Assembly: GCF_004005855.1 (NCBI RefSeq)
Contig: NZ_SACL01000002.1
Location: 434,001 to 498,000, forward strand
DNA from: Rhodovarius crocodyli
Lineage (GTDB): Bacteria; Pseudomonadota; Alphaproteobacteria; Acetobacterales; Acetobacteraceae
Reading direction: 5' to 3'
Length of the DNA: 64,000 bases
A model generated the notes under the pieces. The model was not told the origin of the DNA. It saw nothing but the letters and a program-made list of their open reading frames with translations, and made no database searches. The first letter of the stretch is position 1, and each line of letters begins with the position of its first letter. Made by a program: the position numbers and the translations under genes. Shown in pieces: positions 37,310 through 45,357 of the stretch.

Positions 37310-38815
37310 TCAGCCGGCCAGGGTGCGCATCGCGCGGCTGCGCGTTTCGGCGGCAGCGGCGACATGCGCGCGCCAGCCCGCCACCTGCGCGTGCTCGGTG
37401 GCCAGCGCCGCGTGCATCGCGGCCGCCATGCGCCGTACCTCGGCGGGTGCGGGCCCGCCCAGTGTGGTGCGCGTCATCACGCAGCGCGTCGGGTCCAGCG
37501 CCTCTGCCACCTGTCCGGCCGAAAGCCCGGCCTTGTGGCCCGCGACCTCGATCGAGGCTTCCTCGACCAGCGCCAGCGTCGCCTCATGCGCGCCTAGTCC
37601 CGCATCCATCAGCCGGCGGACGACCGCGCCCGCCACATGGTGGGCCGTGCGGAAGTCCATCCCACCGTGCCGCACCAGCAGATCCGCCAGGTCAGTCGCC
37701 GTGGAGTAGTTGGCGCGCGCCCGCGCCAGCAGCAGGTCGGCCTTGGGTTCCGCCCCGGCGGCGATGATGCGGGCCAGCGCCAGGGCACGCAGCGCCTCGG
37801 TCAGCCCGCCCCACACCATGGACAGCGCCTCGCGGTTCGCATCCAGCGTGTTGGTGAAATGGCTGCCGCGGATGCAGGCGCCCGCCGAGGTGAAGGCCGC
37901 GATCACATGGGATGCCTTTGCCTTCAGATGCTCCAGCACGATCGGGTTCTTCTTCTGCGGCATGATCGAGGAAGTGCCGCAGATGGAATCCGGGAACTCG
38001 ACGGCCGAGAACTCATGGCTCACGAAGACATGCATGTCCTCGGCGAAGCGCGACAGGGTCAGCGCCAGCTCGGCCGCGGCGGCCGTGATCTCCAGCGCGA
38101 AGTCGCGGCTGGCCACGCAGTCCAGCCCGTGTTCCAGCACGCCGTCGAAGCCGAGCAAATCGGCCACCATCGGCCGGTCGATCGGGAAGCCGGTGGTGGC
38201 GAGCGCCGCCGCACCCATGGTGGACAGGTTCACCCGCTTCCACGCATCCAGCAGCCGCCCGGTGTCACGCGCCAGGGCAGAGGCGATGCCCGTCAGGTAG
38301 TAGCCGAAGGTGATGGGCTGCGCCGGCTGCAGATGGGTGTAGCCGGGCATCACCACCTCGGCGAACAGCACCGCGCGCTCCAGCAGGATGGCACGCAGGG
38401 CGTGGGCGCCCTCAAGCAGCTGCAGCAGCAGCTCGCGGGCGCGCAGCCGGTCCATGGCGGCCGACAGGTCGTTGCGGCTGCGCGCGATGTGCAGCCGGCC
38501 ACCCGTATCGGCGCCGGTCAGCTCGATCAGCCGCGCCTCGATGTTGAAATAGGCATCCTCGCGCAGCGGGTCGGCCTCGATGGCCTCATGGCCTTCGGCG
38601 TCCATGTGCAGCAGGGCGGCGGCGATGTCGCGCGCCTGGGCGGGCGTGACGATGGATTGCTTGGCCAGCATTAGCAGATGCGCCTGGTTCAGCGCCGAAA
38701 TCAACGGGAAGGCCACGGGCAGGTCACCGGCCACGCGGGGGCCGTAGATGTGTTCCACGACCTCGGGCGCGATGGATTGGGTCAGCCGGCGGCTGACCTT
38801 GGAGGCGTCGTTCAT
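37310..38815 (-). CDS. Argininosuccinate lyase family C-N lyase (probably catabolic)
   Basis: The 501-residue protein is a fumarase/aspartase-superfamily lyase with the ArgH layout: RLHIARSRND (107-116), MPGYTHLQPAQP (156-167, general-acid histidine H161) and GTSSIMPQKKNP (280-291, catalytic serine loop). Several argininosuccinate contacts differ from true ArgH: SRND is followed by LSAA instead of QVAT, GHHL becomes GYYL, NSLDAVSDRDF becomes HGLDCVASRDF, and NPD becomes NPI. It should still release fumarate from an N-substituted aspartate. The gene context (FAD amine oxidase, amino-acid importer, M81 hydrolase) suggests degradation of an aminodicarboxylate, as in EDDS lyase. A divergent housekeeping ArgH cannot be excluded. 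Confidence 0.87.
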   Translation of the reverse strand: MNDASKVSRRLTQSIAPEVVEHIYGPRVAGDLPVAFPLISALNQAHLLMLAKQSIVTPAQARDIAAALLHMDAEGHEAIEADPLREDAYFNIEARLIELTGADTGGRLHIARSRNDLSAAMDRLRARELLLQLLEGAHALRAILLERAVLFAEVVMPGYTHLQPAQPITFGYYLTGIASALARDTGRLLDAWKRVNLSTMGAAALATTGFPIDRPMVADLLGFDGVLEHGLDCVASRDFALEITAAAAELALTLSRFAEDMHVFVSHEFSAVEFPDSICGTSSIMPQKKNPIVLEHLKAKASHVIAAFTSAGACIRGSHFTNTLDANREALSMVWGGLTEALRALALARIIAAGAEPKADLLLARARANYSTATDLADLLVRHGGMDFRTAHHVAGAVVRRLMDAGLGAHEATLALVEEASIEVAGHKAGLSAGQVAEALDPTRCVMTRTTLGGPAPAEVRRMAAAMHAALATEHAQVAGWRAHVAAAAETRSRAMRTLAG

Positions 38816-38841
38816 GATGGGGCGTTCCTTGGAAGAACAGT

Positions 38842-38967
38842 CTTCTTTTTCTGTAGAAAAAGAAGCAAAAAGACTTTTGTTAGTTTTGGTTCGAACTAAC
38901 TAAAATGTAATTATTTATTTTCTAAAATAAACAAAAGTTTTTTGGTTCTTTTTTGCAAAAAAAGAAC
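38842..38967. repeat. AT-rich island of nested inverted repeats
   Basis: This 126-base stretch is extremely A+T-rich in a GC-rich chromosome. It contains an 11-base perfect repeat (38842-38865), ACTTTTGT/ACAAAAGT (38873-38880, 38931-38938), GTTCGAAC flanked by TTAGTT/AACTAA (38880-38903), TTTATTTT-CT-AAAATAAA (38914-38931) and a 10-base repeat at 38945-38967. No gene fits. It separates two co-directional gene groups. I believe similar T-rich elements are common between Acetobacteraceae genes, but cannot verify this here. Confidence 0.6.
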
Positions 38968-38968
38968 A

Positions 38969-39670
38969 TCACAGCGACGCCGCATCCGGCGCCGCCACGA
39001 CAGCGCGCGTCCCGCCCTTCGCCAGCCGCCGTTCCAACCAGCGCGACAGGAGCGACAGGCCGGAGCTGATGACGAAATAGACCGCCAGCACCACGCCATA
39101 GATCTGGAAGGACGGGTTCACGCCCAGCATCACCGTGCTTCGCTCGATGATCAGCCCACCGGCCTTCAGGAACTCCGTGACGCCCACCAGGGCGCCGAGC
39201 GAGGTGGACTGGAACAGCAGTGCCAGCAGGCCGGTATAGGCGGGCAGCACCGCGCGCGTCGCCTGCGGCCACAGGATCAGCAGGTAGATCTTGGCCGTAT
39301 GCAGGCCGAGCGCGCGCGCGGCCTCGGTCTGGCCGGCGGGCACGGAGGTGATGCCGGCGCGCACGATCTCGGACGCATTGGCCCCACCCCACAACGACAG
39401 GCCGAGCGCCACGGCGGGGAAGGGTTCAAGCGGCACGCCCACGAAGGGCGCGCCGAAGAAGATGGTGAAGATGGTGACGATCAGCGGGATGTCGCGGAAC
39501 GTCTCCACATACAGCGCCACGGCGACGCGCAGGGGCTTGGGCTTCAGCGTCGCCAGGCTGCCCAGCACCACGCCGATGGCGGAGGATGCCAGCAGCGTGA
39601 CCAGGGCGAGCGACAGCGTCGCCTTCAGCCCGATCCACAGCAGCGGCAGGTTTTCAATGATCAGGTTCAT
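38969..39670 (-). CDS. Polar amino acid ABC transporter permease
   Basis: The 233-residue HisMQ-type permease has five or so membrane helices and the conserved EAA loop EAARALGLHTAKIYLLILWPQA. It starts MNLIIENLPLLWIGLKATLS, overlapping the previous permease stop (ATGA), which fixes the start at 39670. With the upstream permease it would form the membrane heterodimer of an amino-acid importer. No ATPase gene is present in the operon; the next gene downstream lies beyond the AT-rich island. Confidence 0.92.
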   Translation of the reverse strand: MNLIIENLPLLWIGLKATLSLALVTLLASSAIGVVLGSLATLKPKPLRVAVALYVETFRDIPLIVTIFTIFFGAPFVGVPLEPFPAVALGLSLWGGANASEIVRAGITSVPAGQTEAARALGLHTAKIYLLILWPQATRAVLPAYTGLLALLFQSTSLGALVGVTEFLKAGGLIIERSTVMLGVNPSFQIYGVVLAVYFVISSGLSLLSRWLERRLAKGGTRAVVAAPDAASL

Positions 39671-40329
39671 CGGCGGAACGGGGCCTGCAGGCGATGTTCG
39701 AGCAGCCGTACCGCGAAGGACAGGCTGAGCACGACGGAGAGATAGCCCACCAGCAGCACCGCCAGCATCTCGAAGGCGCGGAAGTCCGACGCGATGCGGT
39801 CGAAGGCGACACCCGTCAGTTCCTGGATGCCGATGGCCGACAGGTAGGCGCTGTTCTTGATGACCGAGACGCAGGTGTTGAGCATGGAGGGTAGCCCCAC
39901 GCGGATGGCCAGCGGCAGCCCCACCAGCCGCAGATACTGCGCCTGCGTGAGGCCGAGCGCGCGGGCGGCTTCCTTCAGGCCCGGCGCGATGGCGGCCAGG
40001 CCGCCGCGCACATTCTCGATCTGGAAGGCGCCGGCCCACAGCGTCAGGCACAGCACGCCCGAGGCGAACAGCGAGAGGGTGAGGCCGAGCGTCGGCAGGC
40101 CGAAGAAGATGAAGAACAGCTGCACCAGGATCGGCGTGTTGCGGATCAGCTCCACATAGGCGGCGATGATGTGCGAGAGCACCGGCACCTTCGCCACCCG
40201 GATGCTGGCCCCCACCAACCCGATCACGATCGAGAAGAGGACGGCCAGCGCGCTCGCCTGCACGGTCAGGGACAGCCCGCGCAGCAGCGCGGGCAGCCAG
40301 CGGACCAGATAGGCGAGGTCAAACTCCAT
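39667..40329 (-). CDS. Polar amino acid ABC transporter permease
   Basis: The 220-residue partner permease starts MEFDLAYLVRWLPALLRGLS and has the EAA motif KEAARALGLTQAQYLRLVGLPLA and the family segment ELIRNTPILVQLFFIFFGLP. The start codon overlaps the receptor stop by a base and the end overlaps the next permease, so expression is coupled. It acts in the cytoplasmic membrane with the receptor encoded upstream. Confidence 0.93.
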   Translation of the reverse strand: MEFDLAYLVRWLPALLRGLSLTVQASALAVLFSIVIGLVGASIRVAKVPVLSHIIAAYVELIRNTPILVQLFFIFFGLPTLGLTLSLFASGVLCLTLWAGAFQIENVRGGLAAIAPGLKEAARALGLTQAQYLRLVGLPLAIRVGLPSMLNTCVSVIKNSAYLSAIGIQELTGVAFDRIASDFRAFEMLAVLLVGYLSVVLSLSFAVRLLEHRLQAPFRR

Positions 40330-41159
40330 CAGCGAGCCGCCGGGCGCGGGTCGTTGAAGGCGGAGAGGTAGAAGGCACGGGTTTCCTCAGGCACCCACTG
40401 GGCGACCCAGCGGTTGTACAGGTCCTCGCGCTTCATGCGGTCCAGCGCGGCATTCACCCAGGCCATCCACTCGGGCTCGTTCTTGCGCACGCCGACGGCG
40501 GCGTCGGTGACACCGAACGGCTCACCCACCAGGCGCAGGGAGGGGTCGCGCGCGGCGATCACGATCAGCGTCGCGGCATCATGCGAATAGGCATCACCGC
40601 GGCCCTGCAGCAGGGCGGTCAGCGCGTCCGACGCGGTGTTGAGGCGCAGCGTGTTCAGGTTCGGCATGTTCGCATCGAACCACAGCGCCTGGGTGGAGCC
40701 GCGCAGCATGATGACGGTGCGGCCCGCCACATCGTCCAGCCGGCGGATCGGGCTGTTCTGGCGCACCAGGATGTCGGAGCCGCCCCAGCGATAGGGGTTG
40801 GAGAAATCGATCACGCGGGCACGGTCGGGCGTGACACCCAGCGTCGCGATCAGGAAATCCACCCGGCGGGCGTTCAGCTGCGGGATGCGGTTTTCCGCCG
40901 TCACGCAGGTCAGCTCGACCTTGTCCGGGGAACCGAAGGCCCAGGTCGCCATCTGGCGCGCCATCTCGACCTCGACGCCCGCGAAGCCGCCATCGGCACC
41001 GCGGAAGCCGTAAGGCGGCTGGTCGCAGCGCACACCGGCGCGCAGAACGCCCGCCGCGCGCATGCCCGACGGCAGCGGCGGCAGGTCCTGTGCCATCGCA
41101 GGCGTGGCGATGCCCAGGGCGAGAAGGGCGGCGCCGAAGGCGCGGCGGAAGGTCTTCAT
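40329..41159 (-). CDS. Amino acid ABC transporter substrate-binding protein
   Basis: The 276-residue family 3 solute receptor has a cleavable signal (MKTFRRAFGAALLALGIATP, AMAQ site). Family blocks follow: LRAGVRCDQPPYGFRGADGG, FAGVEVEMARQMA, RVDFLIATLGVTPDRARVIDFS and the hinge LRGSTQALWFD. The ligand-contact residues typical of amino-acid receptors are there, but the exact amino acid cannot be told. It is 16 bases downstream of the FAD oxidoreductase gene, so uptake and oxidation of the same amine or amino acid is a reasonable inference. Confidence 0.92.
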   Translation of the reverse strand: MKTFRRAFGAALLALGIATPAMAQDLPPLPSGMRAAGVLRAGVRCDQPPYGFRGADGGFAGVEVEMARQMATWAFGSPDKVELTCVTAENRIPQLNARRVDFLIATLGVTPDRARVIDFSNPYRWGGSDILVRQNSPIRRLDDVAGRTVIMLRGSTQALWFDANMPNLNTLRLNTASDALTALLQGRGDAYSHDAATLIVIAARDPSLRLVGEPFGVTDAAVGVRKNEPEWMAWVNAALDRMKREDLYNRWVAQWVPEETRAFYLSAFNDPRPAAR

Positions 41160-41175
41160 GGTCAGCCTCCTGTGG

Positions 41176-42522
41176 TCAGTGATGGTCTGGCACGCGGCCC
41201 AGGCGCTCGGCGAGCACCTCGCCCGGGTTCGCCGCGAAATCGGCGAGGTGGTAGGCGGCAGAGGCGGCGGGCACGAGGGCGCGGCGCAGCGGCGCGAAGG
41301 GAACGGCGGGGAAGGGGATGTCGGCGAAGAAAGCGCGGCGGTTGGTCCGTCCCAGCATCAGCTGGGCCGCATGCCAGCCCAGGAAGCTCATCAGCGCCAC
41401 GCCGTTGCCGTTGCAGCCCACGGCATGCAGCACGCCGTCCTGCTCGGCCACATGCGGCAGGCGGTCCGCCGTCATGCCCACATAGCCGCCCCAGGCATGG
41501 GTCAGGCGGATGGGTTCCAGCTCCGGGAAGATGCGCAGCATGCGCGCGCGCATCAGCGGCGCCAGCTTCGTGGGCGTGGTCTGGATCGCGCGCGGGCGGC
41601 ACCCGAACAGCAGCCGGGTGCCGTCGGGCGAGGGGCGCAGATAGGTCAGCTCATTGCGGCTGTCCGTCACCATGCGCAGCCTGGGGATCAGCCGGGCGAG
41701 CATGCCCTCGGGCAGGGGCTCGGTCGCGATCTGGAAGCTCATGACCGGGATCACGCGCTTCTCCAGCCAGGGGCTGGCGGCGTCCGTGTAGCCGTTGGTG
41801 GCATAGAGGATGTGGCTGGCCCGCACCTGGCCGCGATCGGTGTGGGCGATGTGGCCGCCCGGCACGCGTTCCGTGCGCTGCACGCGGGCGTGGCTGTGCA
41901 GCGTGGCGCCGGCACCGCGCGCCGCACCCCGCAGGGCGCGGTTCAGCTTTGAGGGATGCACCCCGCCGTAATCCTCGACCACGAAGCCGCCGTGGAAATA
42001 GTCGCTGCCCACTTCCTGGCGCTGTTCGGCGCGCGAGAGGATGCGGATCGTGACGCCGGTCTTGCGGTGCAGGGTCTCCGCGTTGCGCTTCAGCGTGTCC
42101 AGGTGGCTGGGGGCGAAGGCGCCGAAGAAGCGGCCGACCAGCTGCAGGTCCGCGTCCAGGTTTTCCCGCGCCACCAGCTCCTTCAGGAACTCGAAGGTGG
42201 CCTTGCTGTCCTCCAGCGCGGCCGCGGATTTCTCGGCGGGCAGGCCCTTCAGCGCCTCGGTCAGCACCAGCTTCTGGCCGGAGCTGACCATGCCGCCGGA
42301 GCGCGAGGAAGCGCCGCCACCCAGCGGCCCGCCATCCAGCACCGCGACCGAGGCACCCGCGCGCGCGGCCTCCAGCGCGGCCGACAGGCCGGCGAAGCCG
42401 CTGCCGATGATCAGCACATCGACATTGCCCGGCAGCGGCGCGGCGCTCGCGTCCTCGGGCGGCGCGGCCTCCCACCAATAGGGGGCTTCGCGGAACTCGG
42501 GGTGGAACGAGGAATCGGTCAT
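41176..42522 (-). CDS. FAD-dependent amine/amino acid oxidoreductase (DAO family)
   Basis: The 448-residue flavoprotein has the DAO dinucleotide fold (VDVLIIGSGFAGLSAALEAA, 34-53), the GGGASSRSGGMVSSG loop near 68-82 and the C-terminal LTHAWGGYVGMTADRLPHVA and GCNGNGVALMSFLGWHAA motifs. These match the gamma-glutamylputrescine oxidase and iminodiacetate oxidase branch. It should oxidise a secondary or primary amine to an imine with FAD. It is the first gene of the operon with the amino-acid importer and is divergent from a LysR gene, its likely regulator. Confidence 0.9.
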   Translation of the reverse strand: MTDSSFHPEFREAPYWWEAAPPEDASAAPLPGNVDVLIIGSGFAGLSAALEAARAGASVAVLDGGPLGGGASSRSGGMVSSGQKLVLTEALKGLPAEKSAAALEDSKATFEFLKELVARENLDADLQLVGRFFGAFAPSHLDTLKRNAETLHRKTGVTIRILSRAEQRQEVGSDYFHGGFVVEDYGGVHPSKLNRALRGAARGAGATLHSHARVQRTERVPGGHIAHTDRGQVRASHILYATNGYTDAASPWLEKRVIPVMSFQIATEPLPEGMLARLIPRLRMVTDSRNELTYLRPSPDGTRLLFGCRPRAIQTTPTKLAPLMRARMLRIFPELEPIRLTHAWGGYVGMTADRLPHVAEQDGVLHAVGCNGNGVALMSFLGWHAAQLMLGRTNRRAFFADIPFPAVPFAPLRRALVPAASAAYHLADFAANPGEVLAERLGRVPDHH

Positions 42523-42558
42523 GTCAGGTCCCTTGGGCCCCCGGCGAGGCCCGCGTTA

Positions 42559-42587
42559 TTGACACTCAACGGACATGATGCCGTCAA
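42559..42587. promoter_or_regulatory. Possible overlapping divergent promoters / LysR site
   Basis: In the 99-base gap between the FAD oxidase and LysR genes, TTGAC (42559-42563) and GTCAA (42583-42587) form an inverted repeat with a 19-base spacer. Each arm is also a -35-like element (TTGACA on plus, TTGACG on minus) facing the gene it would serve. Convincing -10 boxes are not seen, so the assignment is tentative. Confidence 0.35.
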
Positions 42588-42621
42588 ATGCCTTGAAACG
42601 CTGTTCCCATAACCCAGAGGC

Positions 42622-43524
42622 ATGGACTGCATGGATCTGAAGCAGGTCGAGGCCTTCCGCGCGGTGGCGCGGCATGGCGGTTTCTCCCGCGCGGCGCGGG
42701 CGCTGGACGTGACACAGCCCTCCCTCACGCGATCCGTCGCGCGGCTGGAGGAAGCCGTCGGCTTCCCGCTGTTCCTGCGCGGCCACGGCGCCGCGCGGCT
42801 GACACCCGAGGGCGATGCCTTCCTGCGGGAGGTGGAACGCGCCTTCACCGGGCTGGAGCGCCTGCGCGTGGCCGCGCAGGACATCCGCCATTTCGGTACC
42901 GGCCGGCTGCGGGTGGCCTGCCTGCCCGCGGTGGGCGGCGGCTTCATGCCGCGCGCGATCAGGCGTTTCGTCGCGAACTATCCGGAGGCCACGATCTCCC
43001 TGCAGGTGCGGCCTTCCGCCACCGTCTATGAATGGGTGGCCAGCCGGCGCTGCGACGTGGGGGTGGCGGCGCCGCGTCCGGGCTTCGCGGCGGTGGAGGA
43101 AGAACCGTTGCTCGACATGGCGGGCGTGCTGGTGATGCCGCGCGGCCACCCGCTGGCAAAGCTGCGCCGGACCCTGACGCCCGAGGATGTCGCCGATGAG
43201 CCCTTCCTGGCTTCCTCGCCCGAGGACGGCCCGCGCCATGCCGCCGATGAGGCCTTCGCCTCGCTGGGGTTGAAGCCGCGCATGCGGGTGGAGACGCAGT
43301 TCGGCAACACGCTGTGCGCCCTGGTGGCGGAGGGGCTGGGCGTTGCCGTGGTGAACCCGGTGGTGGCGCGCGATCATGCGCGGCTGCCGATCGTGGCCAG
43401 GCCCTTTCTGCCGGAGGTGCGCTTCACATCCCGGCTGCTGCGGGCGCGCAACAGCCCGCTGGACCGGCTGGCCGAGGCCTTCATGGCCGTGCTGCGGGAG
43501 GAGGCGGCGACGGCGATGGGATGA
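42622..43524 (+). CDS. LysR family transcriptional regulator
   Basis: The 300-residue regulator has the N-terminal LysR helix-turn-helix (LKQVEAFRAVARHGGFSRAARALDVTQPSLTRSVARLEE) and a type 2 periplasmic-binding-like effector domain (RLRVACLPAVGGGFMPRAIR, GVAVVNPVVARDH). ATG 42622 and 42631 are both possible. It is divergent from the FAD oxidase/amino-acid importer operon, the most likely target, and convergent with the Bug receptor that ends the nine-gene operon. Confidence 0.92.
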   Translation: MDCMDLKQVEAFRAVARHGGFSRAARALDVTQPSLTRSVARLEEAVGFPLFLRGHGAARLTPEGDAFLREVERAFTGLERLRVAAQDIRHFGTGRLRVACLPAVGGGFMPRAIRRFVANYPEATISLQVRPSATVYEWVASRRCDVGVAAPRPGFAAVEEEPLLDMAGVLVMPRGHPLAKLRRTLTPEDVADEPFLASSPEDGPRHAADEAFASLGLKPRMRVETQFGNTLCALVAEGLGVAVVNPVVARDHARLPIVARPFLPEVRFTSRLLRARNSPLDRLAEAFMAVLREEAATAMG

Positions 43525-43531
43525 GGTGGGC

Positions 43532-43551
43532 GGGGGGCGCGCCCCCCCCCC
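43532..43551. terminator. GC palindrome and C run between convergent genes
   Basis: GGGGGGCGCGCCCCCC (43532-43547) is a perfect 16-base palindrome, and the C run continues to 43551 (10 Cs). It sits in the 40-base gap between the LysR stop and the Bug receptor stop, where it may end transcripts from both sides. No T tract is present. Confidence 0.4.
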
Positions 43552-43564
43552 GCGCCCCTGGGGC

Positions 43565-44536
43565 TCAGCCCTCCGACCAGGGCTGGCGCTGCCACATCTG
43601 GCGGAAGCGGCCATTGGCTTCCTCCAGCCGGTCGCGCCAGGCGGGGCCTTCCAGATAGTCCATGTCGGTGAACTGGATGCGGCACTGTTCCTTGAAGGCC
43701 GGATCGTTCGCGACCTTCGCGGTGGCTTCGCGCAGGCGTGCCACCACATCGGCCGGCGTGCCCTTGGCCACCACGATCCCGCGCTCCGAGCTCATGGTCA
43801 CGTCGAAGCCCGCATCCTTGAAGGTGGGCACATCCGGCGCGAAGGAGGAGCGCACGGCGCCGCCCTGCACCAGCATGCGCACGCCCTGGGGGCTGGCCGC
43901 GACCTCACCCACGTTCAGCCCGCCGACCTCGACCTGGTTGCCCAGGATGGCGGTGCGCATCGGGCCGGCGCCGGGGAAGGGCACATGCACCAGCTTCACG
44001 TTCGCCGCCGCCTGGAACAGCACCAGCGCCAGATGCTCATCCGTGCCCACGCCGGTGGAGCCGAAGGTGATGGTCTCCGGCGCCTGGCGCGCGCGCGCGA
44101 CGAGATCGGCGAAGTCCTTGATCGGGCTCGCGGCCGGCACCGAGAAGGCGGAGGGGTCGGCCACCAGGTTCGCGATGTACTCGAAGTCATTCAGGTTGAA
44201 CTGCGGCGTCCGGCGCTCGATCGGCAGCGTGACCAGCCCGGGCATGTTCGTGATGCCCAGCACATGGCCGTCGGGCCGCGCGCGGGCGACATAGGCAAGC
44301 CCGATCTCGCCGGAGGCACCCGGGCGGTTGTTCACCACGACCGAGCCGCCCAGCTCCTTCTCAAGGAAGCGGGCGAAGGTGCGGGCCGTGACATCGGTGC
44401 CGCCGCCGGCGGCGAAGCCCACGATCAGCTCCATCGGCCGGTCGGGGAAGCGGGCGCGCTGTGCCAGGGCAGGGGTCGAGAGCGCCGTGGCGGCAAGCGC
44501 CATGAAGGCCGGGCGGCGGCCGAACGCGGTGGTCAT
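43565..44536 (-). CDS. Bug family tripartite tricarboxylate transporter receptor
   Basis: The 323-residue receptor starts at ATG 44536 (MTTAFGRRPAFMALAATALS), behind GAGGAAACCC; an in-frame GTG at 44548 overlaps the lactonase stop and is less likely. Bug motifs are FPDRPMELIVGFAAGGGTDV, VVVNNRPGASGEIGLAYVA, TFGSTGVGTDEHLALVLFQ and DVPTFKDAGFDV. It is the last of nine genes in the operon, and the second Bug receptor in it, so it may bind a product, an alternative substrate or the same compound in another form. Confidence 0.92.
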   Translation of the reverse strand: MTTAFGRRPAFMALAATALSTPALAQRARFPDRPMELIVGFAAGGGTDVTARTFARFLEKELGGSVVVNNRPGASGEIGLAYVARARPDGHVLGITNMPGLVTLPIERRTPQFNLNDFEYIANLVADPSAFSVPAASPIKDFADLVARARQAPETITFGSTGVGTDEHLALVLFQAAANVKLVHVPFPGAGPMRTAILGNQVEVGGLNVGEVAASPQGVRMLVQGGAVRSSFAPDVPTFKDAGFDVTMSSERGIVVAKGTPADVVARLREATAKVANDPAFKEQCRIQFTDMDYLEGPAWRDRLEEANGRFRQMWQRQPWSEG

Positions 44537-44544
44537 GGGTTTCC

Positions 44545-45357
44545 TCACTTGGTCATTGGCGGAAGATGTAGCTGAACGGTCTCGCCCTGGCTGCCCGGCA
44601 GTTCGGGGTAGAGCTTGCGGACCTCCGGGTCGTGGCCCGGCACGACGCGGGCGTCGTCGCCGGCCAGGCGGCGGGCGGTGCGCCAGCCGCGGGCCATGGC
44701 GCCCAGGTCGAAGATGATCGGGAAGGGCTCCTCCCGCAGCAGGTTCGCGTAGAAATGCGCGGCGTCGCTGGCCAGCACCACCGGGCCGCGCGCGGTCTCG
44801 ACGCGGACCATCTGGAGGCCGTCGGTGTGGCCGCCGACGCGATGGAGGCTGACGCCCGGCGCGATCTCGGCATCGCCGTCATGGAACTCGACCCGGCCGG
44901 CATAGAGGGCGCGGACCATGCGGACCACATCCTCCACCTCGAAGGCGCCGCGCAGGCAGGAGAAGCACATGTTCCTGCCGGTGGCGAAGCCCATCTCGCG
45001 TTCCTGCAGATGGAAGCGGGCCTCGGGGAACAGGTCCAGATTGCCGGCATGGTCGTAGTGCAGGTGGGTGATCACCACGTCCCGCACGCCGGCGGGCTCG
45101 CAGCCGGCCTCGCGCAGCGCCACATCGACCGTGCGGGTGATGTGGCGCCCGCCGCCGGGGCCCTTCTTGGCCAGGGTCTCGGGCGTGAAGCCGGTGTCGA
45201 CCACGATCTCCCGCTTCCCCGCGCGCAGCAGCCACACGAAATAGTCGAGCGGCATGGGCGCGTCGTGCGGGTCGGGCGCGTGGACGAAGTTGTCCGCCGC
45301 GCGCCGCTCCTGATAGCCGTAGCGAAGGGCCAGCACCTCCCACTGCATGGCGCTCAC
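44545..45357 (-). CDS. Metallo-beta-lactamase fold hydrolase (AHL-lactonase-like)
   Basis: The 270-residue protein has the dinuclear zinc site of MBL lactonases: H98-x-H100-x-D102-H103 (THLHYDHAG), H177 (GGHTDG), D198 (ASDAAHFY) and H242 (VPGHD). The DAAHFY segment is typical of the N-acyl homoserine lactonase branch. In an operon of sugar-acid-like oxidation genes, opening of an aldonolactone or similar lactone is more plausible than quorum quenching. The start overlaps the MFS stop by four bases and the stop lies eight bases before the Bug receptor start. Confidence 0.9.
   Translation of the reverse strand: MSAMQWEVLALRYGYQERRAADNFVHAPDPHDAPMPLDYFVWLLRAGKREIVVDTGFTPETLAKKGPGGGRHITRTVDVALREAGCEPAGVRDVVITHLHYDHAGNLDLFPEARFHLQEREMGFATGRNMCFSCLRGAFEVEDVVRMVRALYAGRVEFHDGDAEIAPGVSLHRVGGHTDGLQMVRVETARGPVVLASDAAHFYANLLREEPFPIIFDLGAMARGWRTARRLAGDDARVVPGHDPEVRKLYPELPGSQGETVQLHLPPMTK

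Noticed and set aside
38842-38967. Phage or integron attachment site in the AT-rich island
   Set aside because: There is no integrase, no tRNA and no flanking direct repeat; nested inverted repeats fit a small dispersed element better.
44545-45357. Quorum quenching by the AHL-lactonase-like protein
   Set aside because: The gene is embedded in a nine-gene oxidation operon with carriers and an aldolase, which favours a metabolic lactone. The MBL motif alone does not show AHL specificity.
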